DNA from: Synechococcus sp. MU1617
GTDB lineage: Bacteria > Cyanobacteriota > Cyanobacteriia > PCC-6307 > Cyanobiaceae
Length of the DNA stretch: 64,000 nt
Direction: 5' to 3'
NCBI RefSeq assembly: GCF_020514235.1
Contig: NZ_VTLB01000001.1
Location: 434,001-498,000 of the forward strand
Shown: positions 1 to 11,586 of the stretch, in pieces
Layout: every line of letters begins with the position of its first letter
Numbering within the stretch: position 1 is the first letter of the stretch
The notes under the pieces: generated by a model
Seen by the model: only the letters and a program-made list of their open reading frames with translations
Told to the model about the DNA's origin: nothing
Databases searched by the model: none
Position numbers and translations under genes: made by a program

Positions 1-611
1 TCACCGATGAAGTCGACACCCCAGATTTTCTCCAGCAGCTGATCGCGACTCCAGACGCGCTTGGGGTTCTGAATGAACAGCTCGAGAATCTTGTATTCCT
101 TGGGGGAGAGAGTGAGGTCAGTGCCATCCCGGGTGACCCTGCATTCACTGGGAAACAGGCAAAGGTTGGCGTGACTGAGGGATTTCGGTTCGGACGACGA
201 CGTCTCCGTCTGACGGGATCGCCGCAGCAAGGCCCTGCAGCGTGCCACCAGCTCGCGCAGCCCAAAGGGTTTGACCAGGTAATCGTCGGCACCCACCTCC
301 AGCCCAAGCACCCGATCGGTCTCGCTGTCACGGGCGCTGATCACCAGGATCGGGGTGGTGTTGTTAATGCGACGGAGCTCACGGCAAAGATCAAGCCCCC
401 CCAAACCCGGGAGCATCAGATCGAGGACAATCAGATCCAATGGGTCTGAACTGTCAGCCGTGATCAGGTTGAGGGCTGAGGCGCCATCGGCGCAGGTGTG
501 AACCTCGAAACCCTCCGCACGCAAGGCCTCTCCGACTGTTTCCCGAATACTGTCATCGTCTTCCACAACGAGGAGACGACTTGTGGAGACAGCCGCAGAA
601 AGGGTTGTCAT
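1..611 (-). CDS. OmpR/PhoB-family response regulator (3' end outside window)
   Basis: Two-component response regulator that should bind DNA when phosphorylated by a sensor kinase. The visible 203 residues hold a receiver domain (about 12-130) with acidic pocket E17/D18/D19, phosphoacceptor D64 in the stretch IVLDLMLPG, and the conserved lysine K114 in LVKPFG. The first half of a winged-helix domain follows (from about 150, with LSPKEYKILELF). The end of the DNA-binding domain is cut by the window edge. The ATG was chosen because an AAGGAG-like site precedes it directly and the receiver starts about 12 residues later. The sequence does not match my memory of RpaA or RpaB, so no symbol is given; a SphR/PhoB-type role is possible but unproven. 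Confidence 0.88.
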   Translation of the reverse strand, partial: MTTLSAAVSTSRLLVVEDDDSIRETVGEALRAEGFEVHTCADGASALNLITADSSDPLDLIVLDLMLPGLGGLDLCRELRRINNTTPILVISARDSETDRVLGLEVGADDYLVKPFGLRELVARCRALLRRSRQTETSSSEPKSLSHANLCLFPSECRVTRDGTDLTLSPKEYKILELFIQNPKRVWSRDQLLEKIWGVDFIG

Positions 612-727
612 CTCCAAAAGGAGTGGTTGATAACCATTCTGCTTCGCGGCCACTCTCTTTCAAACAGAACAGCGGCTTCGCTTAAGGGCTCAGATCACGA
701 ACGAGAAACGACCAGGTCAGACGAAGC

Positions 728-1147
728 TCAGAAGAATTCGTCGAAGTTGTCGAAGTCAACCGCTTTGAACTTGCCCGCTTCAACCTGCTGCATCAGGCGC
801 TCGAGCTGAGAAAACAAAGCTCCACCGGTCAGCAGCGAGAGCAGCAGGGCAACCAGCAGGGCAGCGCCTGAGGCAAACCCGAAGATCTGAAGACAACACC
901 CAATGAACAGCGTCACCCCGATGAGGGTGCCGGCATAGCTGAGGTTGATCTCTGCTGTCCCCAGTGGCAACAGGGGGAGCCGGTCTTGCTTCCAGCCATC
1001 CAACTTGTTCTGCACCTGACGGCCGAAGGTCAGGCCGCAGAGCACACCCATCAACAGACCAATGCCAGCCAGTAGGTAGGGGGGCTGGGGCAGAGTCATC
1101 ATCTGGAGCAGCTGCTCAAGCTCCTGGGCGCTGATCTCCTCAGGCAT
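728..1147 (-). CDS. conserved membrane protein of unknown function
   Basis: About 139 residues starting MPEEISAQELEQLL; an in-frame ATG lies five codons upstream. Hydrophobic stretches near residues 24-42 and 74-110 suggest two or three membrane helices, followed by an acidic, Phe-rich tail ending DFDNFDEFF. No catalytic motif is visible. It lies between the ABC1 kinase gene and the response regulator, all on the minus strand. I do not recognise the family. Confidence 0.7.
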   Translation of the reverse strand: MPEEISAQELEQLLQMMTLPQPPYLLAGIGLLMGVLCGLTFGRQVQNKLDGWKQDRLPLLPLGTAEINLSYAGTLIGVTLFIGCCLQIFGFASGAALLVALLLSLLTGGALFSQLERLMQQVEAGKFKAVDFDNFDEFF

Positions 1148-1218
1148 CGACGCCGATCTCAAAGAGCTGAGACCTTAGCGGTGAGTTCGGCAATCTCGCT
1201 GGAGTCGTGATCTCAGCC

Positions 1219-2868
1219 TCACGCTGCCGCCAGGGGATTGAGAACCCTCAGGAACCCACCGGCCAGACGCCCAGGGCCGAAGGTGCGTCCGAGCAGTCCG
1301 ACAAGGGCACGCACGTCGTCGGTGTGCAGACGATCGTCACGGATCAGCGTCATCAGAAGACGCTTGCGCAGGTCAGCACCATCTCGGCTGAACAGAAGCC
1401 GCAGGCCTGCCCCGGCCACAGGGATCAGTTCCTTCCCTGGAGCGGGAGCGTCCTGACCCACCACGTCCAGCAAACTTTCCAACCGATCCAGGCGCAGGCG
1501 GCCTGACTCATCAAAGATCACCTCCAGCAGCTTCTCTCGCATCTCGCTGGTGTCTCCCGCCAACAGTCGACGGGCCACATAGGGATAGGCCACAGCAATG
1601 ATCCGGAAGTTCGGATCGAGCCGCAGAGCAAGACCTTCCTGGCTAACAACGGCACGGATGATCAGGGCGAAGCGAGCCGGCACCCGGAAGGGGTAATCGA
1701 ACATCAGCTCCGAAAAACGATCGGTGATCGCCTTGAAGTTGAACGATCCAACCGAGTCGCCAAGACTGCCGCCGAGCACCTCTTGGAGAGCAGGAATGAT
1801 CGGTGTGAGATCGGCCGTGGGGCTGAGGAAACCGAGGGATTGGAAGTCCTTGGCCAACTCAGAGAAATCACGGTTGATCAGGTGCACCACAGCACCAGTG
1901 AGGGTGAGCCGGTCGCTGTCGCTGATGGAGTCCATCATTCCGAAGTCGACATACCCCACATGGCCGAGATCGCCGGTGCGACCCGGCAGGGCGAAGAGGT
2001 TGCCGGGGTGAGGGTCGGCGTGGAAATAGCCGAACTCCAACAGCTGCTGTAGGCCGCAGATCACGCCGGTGCGGATCAACGCCGTTGGATCAAGACTTTG
2101 AGAGCGCAGCTCTTCGCTGTTGCGCATCTTGGCGCCATCGATCCAGGTGGTGGTCAACACCCGAGTGGAGCTGAGCATCCGCTCCACCTTCGGGATGTAG
2201 ACCGCATCGTTGTCCGCGAAGAGAGCCGAAAACCGCTCGGCATTGGCCGCTTCCAGGCCGTAATCGATCTCCTCAAACAGGCTGCGGCCAAACTCATCAA
2301 TGATTCCGCCCAGGCCGAAACCCAGGTTGAGCGGCAACAGCGGCGCCGCCATCACCCCCAAGGCCCGGATCAACACCAGATCCCGCCGCAGAATGAAGCT
2401 GAGATTGGGGCGCTGCACTTTCACCGCAACCCAGTGCTGGCCCTGCAAACGGGCTTTGTAAACCTGGCCAAGACTGGCAGCGGCAATCGGCGAGTCGGGG
2501 AACTCCTCAAACAACTCCTCGGCCGGAGCACCGAGTTCCTCGCGAATGCAGGCCAGGGCGGTGGCATGGGGAAAGGCCGGCAGATCGTCCTGCAGGCGCG
2601 TTAGTTCCTCCAGCCAATCCCGACGCACCAGATCCGGTCGGGTGGAGAGAGCCTGCCCCAGCTTGATGAAGCAGGGCCCCAGCCCCGTCAGGGTGTTGAG
2701 AATGCGACGCGCCAGCCCCTGCTGAACGGCGGGGTCACTGCTGCCTCCACGCAGCAGCAACACCAGCACAAGCCCCGCCAAGGACCACAGCACATGGACT
2801 AGGCGCGGAATGGCGACCCAGGGACGCAGCAGCAACCAGGCCAGATCCCGCCCGGGGTCGTAACGCAT
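1219..2868 (-). CDS. ABC1/UbiB-family protein kinase-like protein
   Basis: Atypical kinase of the ABC1 (ADCK/UbiB) family, usually membrane-associated and linked to quinone or isoprenoid lipid metabolism; cyanobacteria carry several copies. The 549 residues show a hydrophobic N-terminal stretch (20-40), the family KxGQ motif (KLGQ, near 69-72), the Ala-rich nucleotide loop AAASLGQVYKA (about 130-140), the lysine of VAVKVQRP (about 151), the catalytic loop FHADPHPGNLF (about 300) and the metal-binding YVDFGMMD. All signature elements are present, so it should be active. The substrate cannot be told from sequence. Confidence 0.93.
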   Translation of the reverse strand: MRYDPGRDLAWLLLRPWVAIPRLVHVLWSLAGLVLVLLLRGGSSDPAVQQGLARRILNTLTGLGPCFIKLGQALSTRPDLVRRDWLEELTRLQDDLPAFPHATALACIREELGAPAEELFEEFPDSPIAAASLGQVYKARLQGQHWVAVKVQRPNLSFILRRDLVLIRALGVMAAPLLPLNLGFGLGGIIDEFGRSLFEEIDYGLEAANAERFSALFADNDAVYIPKVERMLSSTRVLTTTWIDGAKMRNSEELRSQSLDPTALIRTGVICGLQQLLEFGYFHADPHPGNLFALPGRTGDLGHVGYVDFGMMDSISDSDRLTLTGAVVHLINRDFSELAKDFQSLGFLSPTADLTPIIPALQEVLGGSLGDSVGSFNFKAITDRFSELMFDYPFRVPARFALIIRAVVSQEGLALRLDPNFRIIAVAYPYVARRLLAGDTSEMREKLLEVIFDESGRLRLDRLESLLDVVGQDAPAPGKELIPVAGAGLRLLFSRDGADLRKRLLMTLIRDDRLHTDDVRALVGLLGRTFGPGRLAGGFLRVLNPLAAA

Positions 2869-2918
2869 CGCATCGCGATTAATACAGAGAGAGACTTTAA
2901 GGAGATCAGGCGGATTCG

Positions 2919-4322
2919 ATGGCGCTTCTGCCCCAGCTCACCCGTCGAATCGGTCAGCCCCTTTTTCTGCCGGCCCATGGACGGGGGGCTGCCCTCCCGG
3001 ATGGACTGCGTCAATTGCTGCGCCGCCGCGCTGGCATCTGGGATCTGCCGGAACTGCCAGCCCTTGGCGGTCCGCTGGAAGCAGACGGCGCCATCGCAGA
3101 AAGCCAACGCTTCGCCGCGGCACAGATGGGTGTGGAGCGCTGCTGGTACGGGGTGAACGGGGCCACGGGGTTGCTGCAGGCCGCACTGCTGGCCATGGTC
3201 CGGCCGGGAGAGCGGGTCCTGCTGCCCCGCAATGTCCATCGCAGCCTGATTCAGGCCTGCGTTCTTGGGGACCTACGGCCGGTGCTGTTCGATCTCCCCT
3301 TCCAAAGCGATTGCGGCCAGCCGGCACCGGCAGATGCAGCTTGGATCGAACGGGTGCTGGAGGCTCTGCCCTCCGACGGAGCACCCATCCGTGCTGCGGT
3401 TCTGGTGCATCCCACCTACCAGGGCTATGCCAATGACCCGACGGCGGTGATTCAGCGGCTGCAGCAACAGGGCTGTTGCGTTCTGGTGGATGAAGCCCAC
3501 GGCTGTCATTTCGCTGCAGGAGTGGATCACCCCCTCCCCCCCAGCGCCCTGCATTGCGGCGCTGATCTGGTGGTGCATTCCCTGCAGAAATCAGCGGCTG
3601 CTCTGGCGCAAACAGCGGTGCTCTGGCTGCAGGGGGAGCGTCTGGATCCCGTGCGGGTGGAACGCAGCCTGGGCTTGCTGCAGACCACCAGCCCCAGTGC
3701 GCTGCTGCTGGCCTCCTGCGAAGAAGCCCTTCAACACTGGCAACGCCTCAAGGGACGCCGGCAATTGCTGCGGCGTCTGCAGGAGGCTGAAGAGCTCGGC
3801 GAGGGCCTACGCAACAGCGGCGTACCTCTGCTGCACAACCAGGATCCGCTGCGCCTGATCCTGCACACAGGCCAGGCCGGAATCACTGGCCTGGATGCCG
3901 ACGAATGGTTTCTGGCCCGCGGGCTGGTAGGCGAATTACCGGAACCAGCCACCCTCACCTTCTGCCTGGGGCTGGCACGCCACAGAGGGCTGGGGCGCCA
4001 AATGCGACACCACTGGCAGAACCTGCTGCAGCACTTTCCCGATCGCGCTCCCTTGCCGGCGTTCGAAGCCCCACCGCTGCCACTGGTCACCACCACAGCG
4101 CAGTCACCCAGCCAGGCCTGGACGGCTGTGCATCACCAGGTGGCGTTGAAGGACGCGGAGGGATGCATTGCGGCTGAATTGCTGTGCCCTTACCCCCCTG
4201 GTATCCCCCTGCTGATTCCCGGCGAACGGCTGGATCGTCAGCGGCAGAGCTGGCTCGAGCGCCAGCAGCTGTTCTGGGGAGACCAAATGCCCGACACGCT
4301 GTCTGTGGTGAACGGGGGGTGA
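2919..4322 (+). CDS. Orn/Lys/Arg decarboxylase-fold PLP enzyme
   Basis: Fold-type I PLP enzyme related to the short arginine/lysine/ornithine decarboxylases (YaaO-like). In its 467 residues the cofactor site is clear: D191 in LVDEAHGCHF binds the pyridine nitrogen and K224 in VVHSLQKSAAAL forms the Schiff base. The N-terminal FLPAHGRG resembles the family's H-x-PGH region. A smaller C-terminal domain ends in PYPPGIPLLIPGE, typical of this family. Decarboxylation of a basic amino acid, feeding polyamine synthesis, is the usual role; which amino acid is unknown. It is transcribed divergently from the ABC1 gene with about 50 bases between the starts. Confidence 0.85.
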   Translation: MALLPQLTRRIGQPLFLPAHGRGAALPDGLRQLLRRRAGIWDLPELPALGGPLEADGAIAESQRFAAAQMGVERCWYGVNGATGLLQAALLAMVRPGERVLLPRNVHRSLIQACVLGDLRPVLFDLPFQSDCGQPAPADAAWIERVLEALPSDGAPIRAAVLVHPTYQGYANDPTAVIQRLQQQGCCVLVDEAHGCHFAAGVDHPLPPSALHCGADLVVHSLQKSAAALAQTAVLWLQGERLDPVRVERSLGLLQTTSPSALLLASCEEALQHWQRLKGRRQLLRRLQEAEELGEGLRNSGVPLLHNQDPLRLILHTGQAGITGLDADEWFLARGLVGELPEPATLTFCLGLARHRGLGRQMRHHWQNLLQHFPDRAPLPAFEAPPLPLVTTTAQSPSQAWTAVHHQVALKDAEGCIAAELLCPYPPGIPLLIPGERLDRQRQSWLERQQLFWGDQMPDTLSVVNGG

Positions 4323-4368
4323 AATCCAACCCCACAGCCGCTTCAATCCACGCATTCGGCTGCGGTGG

Positions 4369-4872
4369 ATGAAACCTCTGACATCGCTGCTGATGGCGCT
4401 GATGCTGGGCCCCTCCGTTGCGGCCAGCCCCCATGGCGAAGAGTTCGTGATTAAGGCCATCCAGGAGAGCGAAGAGATCACAGGAATCCTGGAGGCCGTC
4501 CCGGTCAGGCCCCTGCCAGCCCCTCCTCCGAAACCGATAGCAACCGACTCAGCCATGCCAAGCAAGCTGATCGAGGTGGTTCAGGGGGCCGCAAGTTGGT
4601 ATGGGCCGGGGTTTTACGGCCGCACAACTGCCAATGGTGAGCGCTTCCGCAAGGGCACGCTGACGGCGGCCCATCGCACACTCCCCTTTGGCACCAAGGT
4701 GCGCGTCACCAATCTGAGCAATGGCCGCAGTGTGGTGGTGAGAATCAATGACCGTGGCCCGTTCAGATACCACCGGGTGATCGATCTGGCCCATGGAGCC
4801 GCATCCCAGCTCAAAATGATGCAGGCGGGGGAAGTGCCGGTAAAGCTCGAGATCCTCTCCAAGGGCGATTGA
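4369..4872 (+). CDS. RlpA-like double-psi beta-barrel protein
   Basis: A 167-residue exported protein with N-terminal signal peptide (MKPLTSLLMALMLGPSVAAS) and a C-terminal double-psi beta-barrel of the RlpA (septal-ring lytic transglycosylase-like) family, about residues 62-165. Landmarks are GAASWYGPGFYGRTTANGE, AAHRTLPFGTKVRVTN, NDRGPF and IDLAHGAASQL. The family acts in the periplasm on peptidoglycan denuded of stem peptides. A proline-rich linker precedes the domain and no SPOR domain is present. The gene is followed within 10-15 bases by cdsA on the same strand. Confidence 0.9.
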   Translation: MKPLTSLLMALMLGPSVAASPHGEEFVIKAIQESEEITGILEAVPVRPLPAPPPKPIATDSAMPSKLIEVVQGAASWYGPGFYGRTTANGERFRKGTLTAAHRTLPFGTKVRVTNLSNGRSVVVRINDRGPFRYHRVIDLAHGAASQLKMMQAGEVPVKLEILSKGD

Positions 4873-4887
4873 TAGGGTGACTTGAGG

Positions 4888-5769
4888 ATGCCTCCAATCA
4901 GCGTGATTCGTGAGGTTGTCCTCGATCAGAGCCAAGTCCCAACGGCCCGAGCAGCGCTGCGAAAACGGTTAATCAGTGGCCTGGGTGTAGGCGGTTTCGG
5001 CCTGCTGGTGGTGAGCCTGGGGGGATGGTGGTTCACCGCAGCGCTGGGGGGAATGGTGCACCTCGGCCTGCTCGAGTTCTTCCGGATGGCGCAATTCAAG
5101 GGAATTCGCCCCGCCACCAAAACCACCCTTGTGGCTTGCCAACTGCTGCTGTTCACCACCCAGTGGGCGATTCAGGGCGGACTCCCGGCTGATGTAGCCC
5201 ATGCTGTTTTGCCCCTCTCTGGAGCCGCCATCTGCGGTTGGCTGCTGCTGCAACCGGTCACGGGTTCCATCGCCGACATTGCGGCATCGATCTTCGGGTT
5301 GTTCTACCTCGGTTTTTTGCCCAGCCACTGGCTAAGTCTTCGCGGTTTGGACAACGGTCTGGAGATCACGCTGTCGGCCTGCTTGATGATCGTCGCCACC
5401 GACATCGGCTCCTGGGCCGTGGGACGGCACTACGGGCGACGGCCCCTCTCTCCGATCTCCCCCGGGAAAACCATCGAAGGGGCGATCGGTGGATTCATCT
5501 CAGCCATGCTGATCGGCCTGGTCTGCGGCCAGCTGATGGGTTGGCCCCTGCATGGCCTACCGGGGCTGCTGCTGGGCGCACTGATCGCTCTGTTCGCCCT
5601 GGTGGGAGACCTGACCGAATCGATGATGAAACGCGATGCAGGCGTGAAGGATTCCGGTGACGTGCTGCCCGGCCATGGCGGAATCCTTGACCGGATCGAC
5701 AGCTATCTGTTCACCCCAGCAGTGGTCTTTTACGCCATCGCGCTGTGCCAACCGCTGTTGGCCCCATAA
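4888..5769 (+). CDS. cdsA: phosphatidate cytidylyltransferase
   Basis: Makes CDP-diacylglycerol from phosphatidic acid and CTP, the branch point for phosphatidylglycerol synthesis in the membrane. Multiple hydrophobic helices fill the protein, and the C-terminal CDS signature is intact: GDLTESMMKRDAGVKDSG followed by LPGHGGILDRIDS. An ATG start at 4888 gives 293 residues; a TTG two codons upstream is also in frame. It follows the RlpA-like gene closely, suggesting a cell-envelope operon. Confidence 0.95.
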   Translation: MPPISVIREVVLDQSQVPTARAALRKRLISGLGVGGFGLLVVSLGGWWFTAALGGMVHLGLLEFFRMAQFKGIRPATKTTLVACQLLLFTTQWAIQGGLPADVAHAVLPLSGAAICGWLLLQPVTGSIADIAASIFGLFYLGFLPSHWLSLRGLDNGLEITLSACLMIVATDIGSWAVGRHYGRRPLSPISPGKTIEGAIGGFISAMLIGLVCGQLMGWPLHGLPGLLLGALIALFALVGDLTESMMKRDAGVKDSGDVLPGHGGILDRIDSYLFTPAVVFYAIALCQPLLAP

Positions 5770-5775
5770 CAAGCG

Positions 5776-6396
5776 CTATGGGGTGACGCTGGCCTGACCT
5801 TTGAGGGCCAACTGACCACTCGCCAGCTGCACGTGCACGATCCGAATGGCAGGATCCATCGGAAGCAAGGTGCACGGTTCATCGGCGGTCTCCGGCCGGA
5901 AGCACAACGTTCCCTGCTCAGCATTGAGGCGGAAGCGACGGCGAGCAGGATCTTGATGAGCAGCGACGGGCACCTGCAACTCGAGCAGATCCGCTTCAAT
6001 ACGCAGAGCCCCCAACGGGCTGAGGCCCATCAGTTGCTCAGCCATCCAATCCCCGAGCCAGCGCCAGGGTTCGGCCAGCAGAGCGCTGTTGAGCTGACGC
6101 CCGTTGAAGCTCACCTCTCCCTCCACCTGGAACGGCTGCTGCAGGGCCAACATCTGACCGGGACTCAGCAGCTTCATGTCCACCGCAATCGGACCGCTGC
6201 ACAACTCCACGCTCTGCAAGGGCAGCCCCTGAAAACAGGCATCCCTCGCCTTGAGAGTCACGCCATCCAGACGCCCCCGCAGCAAAGACCAGGTGGAACC
6301 GTTCAGGGCCAGCTCGAGGCTGCCGAGGCTCTCGCATTGGCTGCGAATCCAAAGGCGCAGGGCCCCTGCCAGCACATTGAGAACGGGATCAGCCAT
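5776..6396 (-). CDS. DUF2993-type protein
   Basis: A 206-residue protein resembling the cyanobacterial/actinobacterial DUF2993 (LmeA-like) group: amphipathic start (MADPVLNVLAGALRLWIRSQCE), then alternating strands with LRGRLDGVTLKARDACFQGLPL and a conserved-looking EVSFNGRQLN segment. A lipid-binding or membrane-surface role is known for some members; nothing here fixes the function. It is the last gene of the minus-strand series from clpC and overlaps the hydrolase stop by 8 bases. It converges on cdsA with only 6 bases between. Confidence 0.72.
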   Translation of the reverse strand: MADPVLNVLAGALRLWIRSQCESLGSLELALNGSTWSLLRGRLDGVTLKARDACFQGLPLQSVELCSGPIAVDMKLLSPGQMLALQQPFQVEGEVSFNGRQLNSALLAEPWRWLGDWMAEQLMGLSPLGALRIEADLLELQVPVAAHQDPARRRFRLNAEQGTLCFRPETADEPCTLLPMDPAIRIVHVQLASGQLALKGQASVTP

Positions 6397-7255
6397 TGGT
6401 CAACAGCGCATGACAACGGTCAGCCACCTTGCGGGGCTGATCGATATGGGGGAGGTGGCCGCAGGAGGGGAAGGTCTCCACAGGCTGATCCAGCAAGGCC
6501 TGAAGCGCCTGTTTCTGCGGAGCACGCAGAATCCGATCATTGTCACCCCAGATCACATGCAGTGATTGGGAGGGCAGGGGATCTCCACATCCGGCGAAAC
6601 CACCACTGCGGGCGAAGGCTGCCAACGCCTCAGCCCAGCCGGGGCATTGCAGGTGCAAGGAGGCAATTTGTTCTTCTGGAGCTCCCACATCCGTATCGGG
6701 ATCGGCGAAGGCCTGGCGACAAAGCCCCCGCCGCACGCCGGGACGACCCAGGAACCAGGCACCAACACGATCCAGCAGGGGCGGCACGGGCATCGGACGC
6801 CCCGTGAGACCGGCTGGAGCAAGCAGCAGCAGAGAAGCCACGCGCTCGTGATGACGCCGGGCCAACTCCACGGCCACTGAGCCACCCATCGAAGCACCGA
6901 TCAGGCCCACTGGAGCCTCTGTAGGAAGCCGCTCCAACAGGGCATCGAGATGTCGCAAAACAGCCTGCGGCCCATAGGTCAGACCCAAGGGACGTGGCGA
7001 AAAGCCAAAGCCGAACAGGTCGGGGATAAACAGCTGAAAGCGATCAGCCAGGAGTGGAGCCAGGCGCCGGTATTCGAGAAAACTGCTGTCGAAACCATGC
7101 AGCAGCAACAACGGAGAGCCTTGGCCGAGCACCGCAACCGGGAAGGGATCATCGACTCCCAGGCCAGGCAAATTCCACCACTGCACCTCAGCAGCCAGGG
7201 ACTCGGCCTGCGGGTCAAGCAGAGCCGGCCGCAGTTGATCCAGAAGCGTCTTCAA
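6389..7255 (-). CDS. alpha/beta hydrolase
   Basis: Soluble alpha/beta-hydrolase of about 288 residues. The nucleophile elbow is GLIGASMGGSVAVE, the acid is probably the Asp of IWGDNDRIL, the histidine is in SCGHLPHIDQP, and the oxyanion HG motif is LLLLHGFDSS. The start was chosen as TTG at 7255 because it overlaps the stop of the upstream dehydrogenase (TTGA) and gives a natural N-terminus; the frame stays open 38 codons further upstream but that part lies inside the dehydrogenase gene. Substrate unknown. Confidence 0.88.
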   Translation of the reverse strand: MKTLLDQLRPALLDPQAESLAAEVQWWNLPGLGVDDPFPVAVLGQGSPLLLLHGFDSSFLEYRRLAPLLADRFQLFIPDLFGFGFSPRPLGLTYGPQAVLRHLDALLERLPTEAPVGLIGASMGGSVAVELARRHHERVASLLLLAPAGLTGRPMPVPPLLDRVGAWFLGRPGVRRGLCRQAFADPDTDVGAPEEQIASLHLQCPGWAEALAAFARSGGFAGCGDPLPSQSLHVIWGDNDRILRAPQKQALQALLDQPVETFPSCGHLPHIDQPRKVADRCHALLTNG

Positions 7256-8351
7256 AGGTTGATGGGGCTGAGTTCCGCAGCACCCACAAGGGCCTCCAGC
7301 AAAGCACCAGGCGTTACAGCGAAGGGCAAATGATGCAGATCGGAACCCTCGCGGCAGGCGAAGCGACACACCTCCTGCAACTCACTGAGGCTGGCCTGCG
7401 CCAGACCCAGATCATCAAGGCTGACAGGCAAACCCAGCTGTCGCAGCAACGGCAGCAGCTGGCGATGCGCCTGACCTGCAAGGCGGTTGCCGCCCAGACG
7501 TTCCTCCAAGCGAAGCTGCACAAGAATTCCGAAACCCACCTTCTCGCCATGGAGAACGTGGTGACAAGCCTCCAGCTGGGTAAGGCCGTTGTGAACGGCA
7601 TGGGCCGCGACAGTGCGGCAACGGGCGCCGCCCAGTCCCCCCATCACCCCGGCGGTGAGAGCACAGGCTTCGGCGGTGCGCACCCAGGCCGCACTGTCTG
7701 GATCTTCCAGAGCCGTGAGGCTGTCGATCAGCAGTTGATCCCGCAGCACCCGAGCCATCTGCACGGCCTGCTGCACCAGACCATCGCAGCTGTCGCCGCT
7801 GCTCACTGAGGCTTCGTACCACTTGGCCAGGGCATCAGCGACACCACTGGCAAGGGTGCGGGGTGGGGCCTGGCGCACCAAGCCGTGATCGAAGACAAGA
7901 AGATCAGGGCAACGATCCAGGGCCACATCCCCTTTGAAAGCACCCTGAGGGGAATAGATGTTGGACAGAGCCGTCCAACCGGCACAGGTGGAGGCGCTCA
8001 GCGGAACAGTGATGCAGGGGAGGGAAAGGCGGTGGGCCAGCAGCTTGCCGGCATCCAGCACTTTTCCGCCCCCGGCTGCCAGAACGGCGTCGCAGCCCTG
8101 GGCTTCCAAAGCCACTTTGTGGAGATCCTGCTCACAGCAGTCGAACTGAAGCTGAGCCTGAACGGGGAGTAGCCCTTGGGCCTGAAGATCCACGACCAAA
8201 CACTGACGCTGGTCAGCCGTGGAGGAACTGCGACCCAGCACCAACGGACGTGAGCAGAGGGATTTGATCTGAGGCAAGGCCTCATCCCAGGCCCCATCCC
8301 CCCGCAAAACGCTGGCGGGGGCAATGGAGTGGGACGAGATGGATCGAACCA

Positions 8352-8352
<1 letters not shown>
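7252..8352 (-). CDS. iron-containing alcohol dehydrogenase family (glycerol-dehydrogenase-like)
   Basis: A 366-residue NAD(P)-dependent dehydrogenase of the glycerol dehydrogenase / dehydroquinate-synthase-like superfamily. Seen: the nucleotide-binding segment VLAAGGGKVLDAGKLLAHRL, the following PLSASTCAGWTALSNIY loop, and metal-ligand candidates in DALAKWYEA, VAAHAVHNGL and LEACHHVLHGEKVGFG. Its ATG overlaps the clpC stop (TGATG), so it is translated with clpC. The real substrate is unknown. Confidence 0.83.
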
Positions 8353-10892
<2,540 letters not shown>

Positions 10893-10971
10893 CGCTGGGC
10901 CAGTGCAGTGATGTGACCAAGCTATCAGGGTTGAGGGATCGCTGCGAGTGTTCGGTCTGTTCGGTCACTTT

Positions 10972-10986
10972 CCAGTCTGAGACTGG
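10972..10986. promoter_or_regulatory. palindrome upstream of clpC
   Basis: CCAGTCTGAGACTGG is a perfect inverted repeat, with 7-base arms around one central base. It sits in the 175-base gap between clpC and the acetyltransferase gene, about 80 bases before the clpC start. The size and symmetry suit a dimeric repressor site. No known cyanobacterial operator is matched. Confidence 0.35.
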
Positions 10987-11067
10987 CCTGAAGCGCACAA
11001 AAAATATCAATGAATCCCACAAGATTCACCGCTTTTTTGTCTCCCAGGGACGGGAAACCGAACAACT

Positions 11068-11583
11068 TCAAGCCGCCGACGTGGGCGACGGAGGTGACGG
11101 GATGCGACACCACAGAATGAGGGCGTCGCGACCATCGGAGTAGTACCCGGAACGGGTGCCTGCGGTGCGAAAACCGGCTTTGGCGTAAAGCGCCAGAGCG
11201 GCAACGTTGTCGCTGGCCACTTCGAGGGTGGCGTGCACTGCACCGTGCTGTCGTGCCCGTTGCAACAGTGCATGCAAAAGCAGACCTCCATGGCCACTGC
11301 GACGCCTGTCGGGATCCACAGCCACCGCAGTGATGTGCAGCTCATCGGCCACCATCCAGCCACAGGCCACACCCCAAAGGACGTCGATCTGCACAACACC
11401 GATGCAGAGGCGCCGGGGGTCGTCCAGCTCCCGCCGCCATTGCTCTCCTGTCCAGAGGCCGTTGAGCGCCCGTTGATCCAATGCCAGACAGGCTTGCTGC
11501 CAGGACGGATCAAGACGCAGGATCTGCGGGATCTGTCCGCCCTCTACAGGGTCGATTCTTAGATTGCCCTCCGACGCCGCCAC
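11068..11583 (-). CDS. GNAT acetyltransferase, RimI-like
   Basis: N-acetyltransferase similar to ribosomal-protein-alanine acetyltransferase RimI. The acetyl-CoA site is seen as ITAVAVDPDRRRSGHGGLLL, followed by LEVASDNVAALALYAKAGF, the usual RimI signature. With the GTG at 11583 it has about 171 residues. No ATG lies near, so the start is uncertain. This GTG is only 3 bases from the divergent lysA start, so at least one of the two starts or promoters must be embedded in the other gene. Confidence 0.8.
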   Translation of the reverse strand: MAASEGNLRIDPVEGGQIPQILRLDPSWQQACLALDQRALNGLWTGEQWRRELDDPRRLCIGVVQIDVLWGVACGWMVADELHITAVAVDPDRRRSGHGGLLLHALLQRARQHGAVHATLEVASDNVAALALYAKAGFRTAGTRSGYYSDGRDALILWCRIPSPPSPTSAA

Positions 11584-11586
11584 TCC

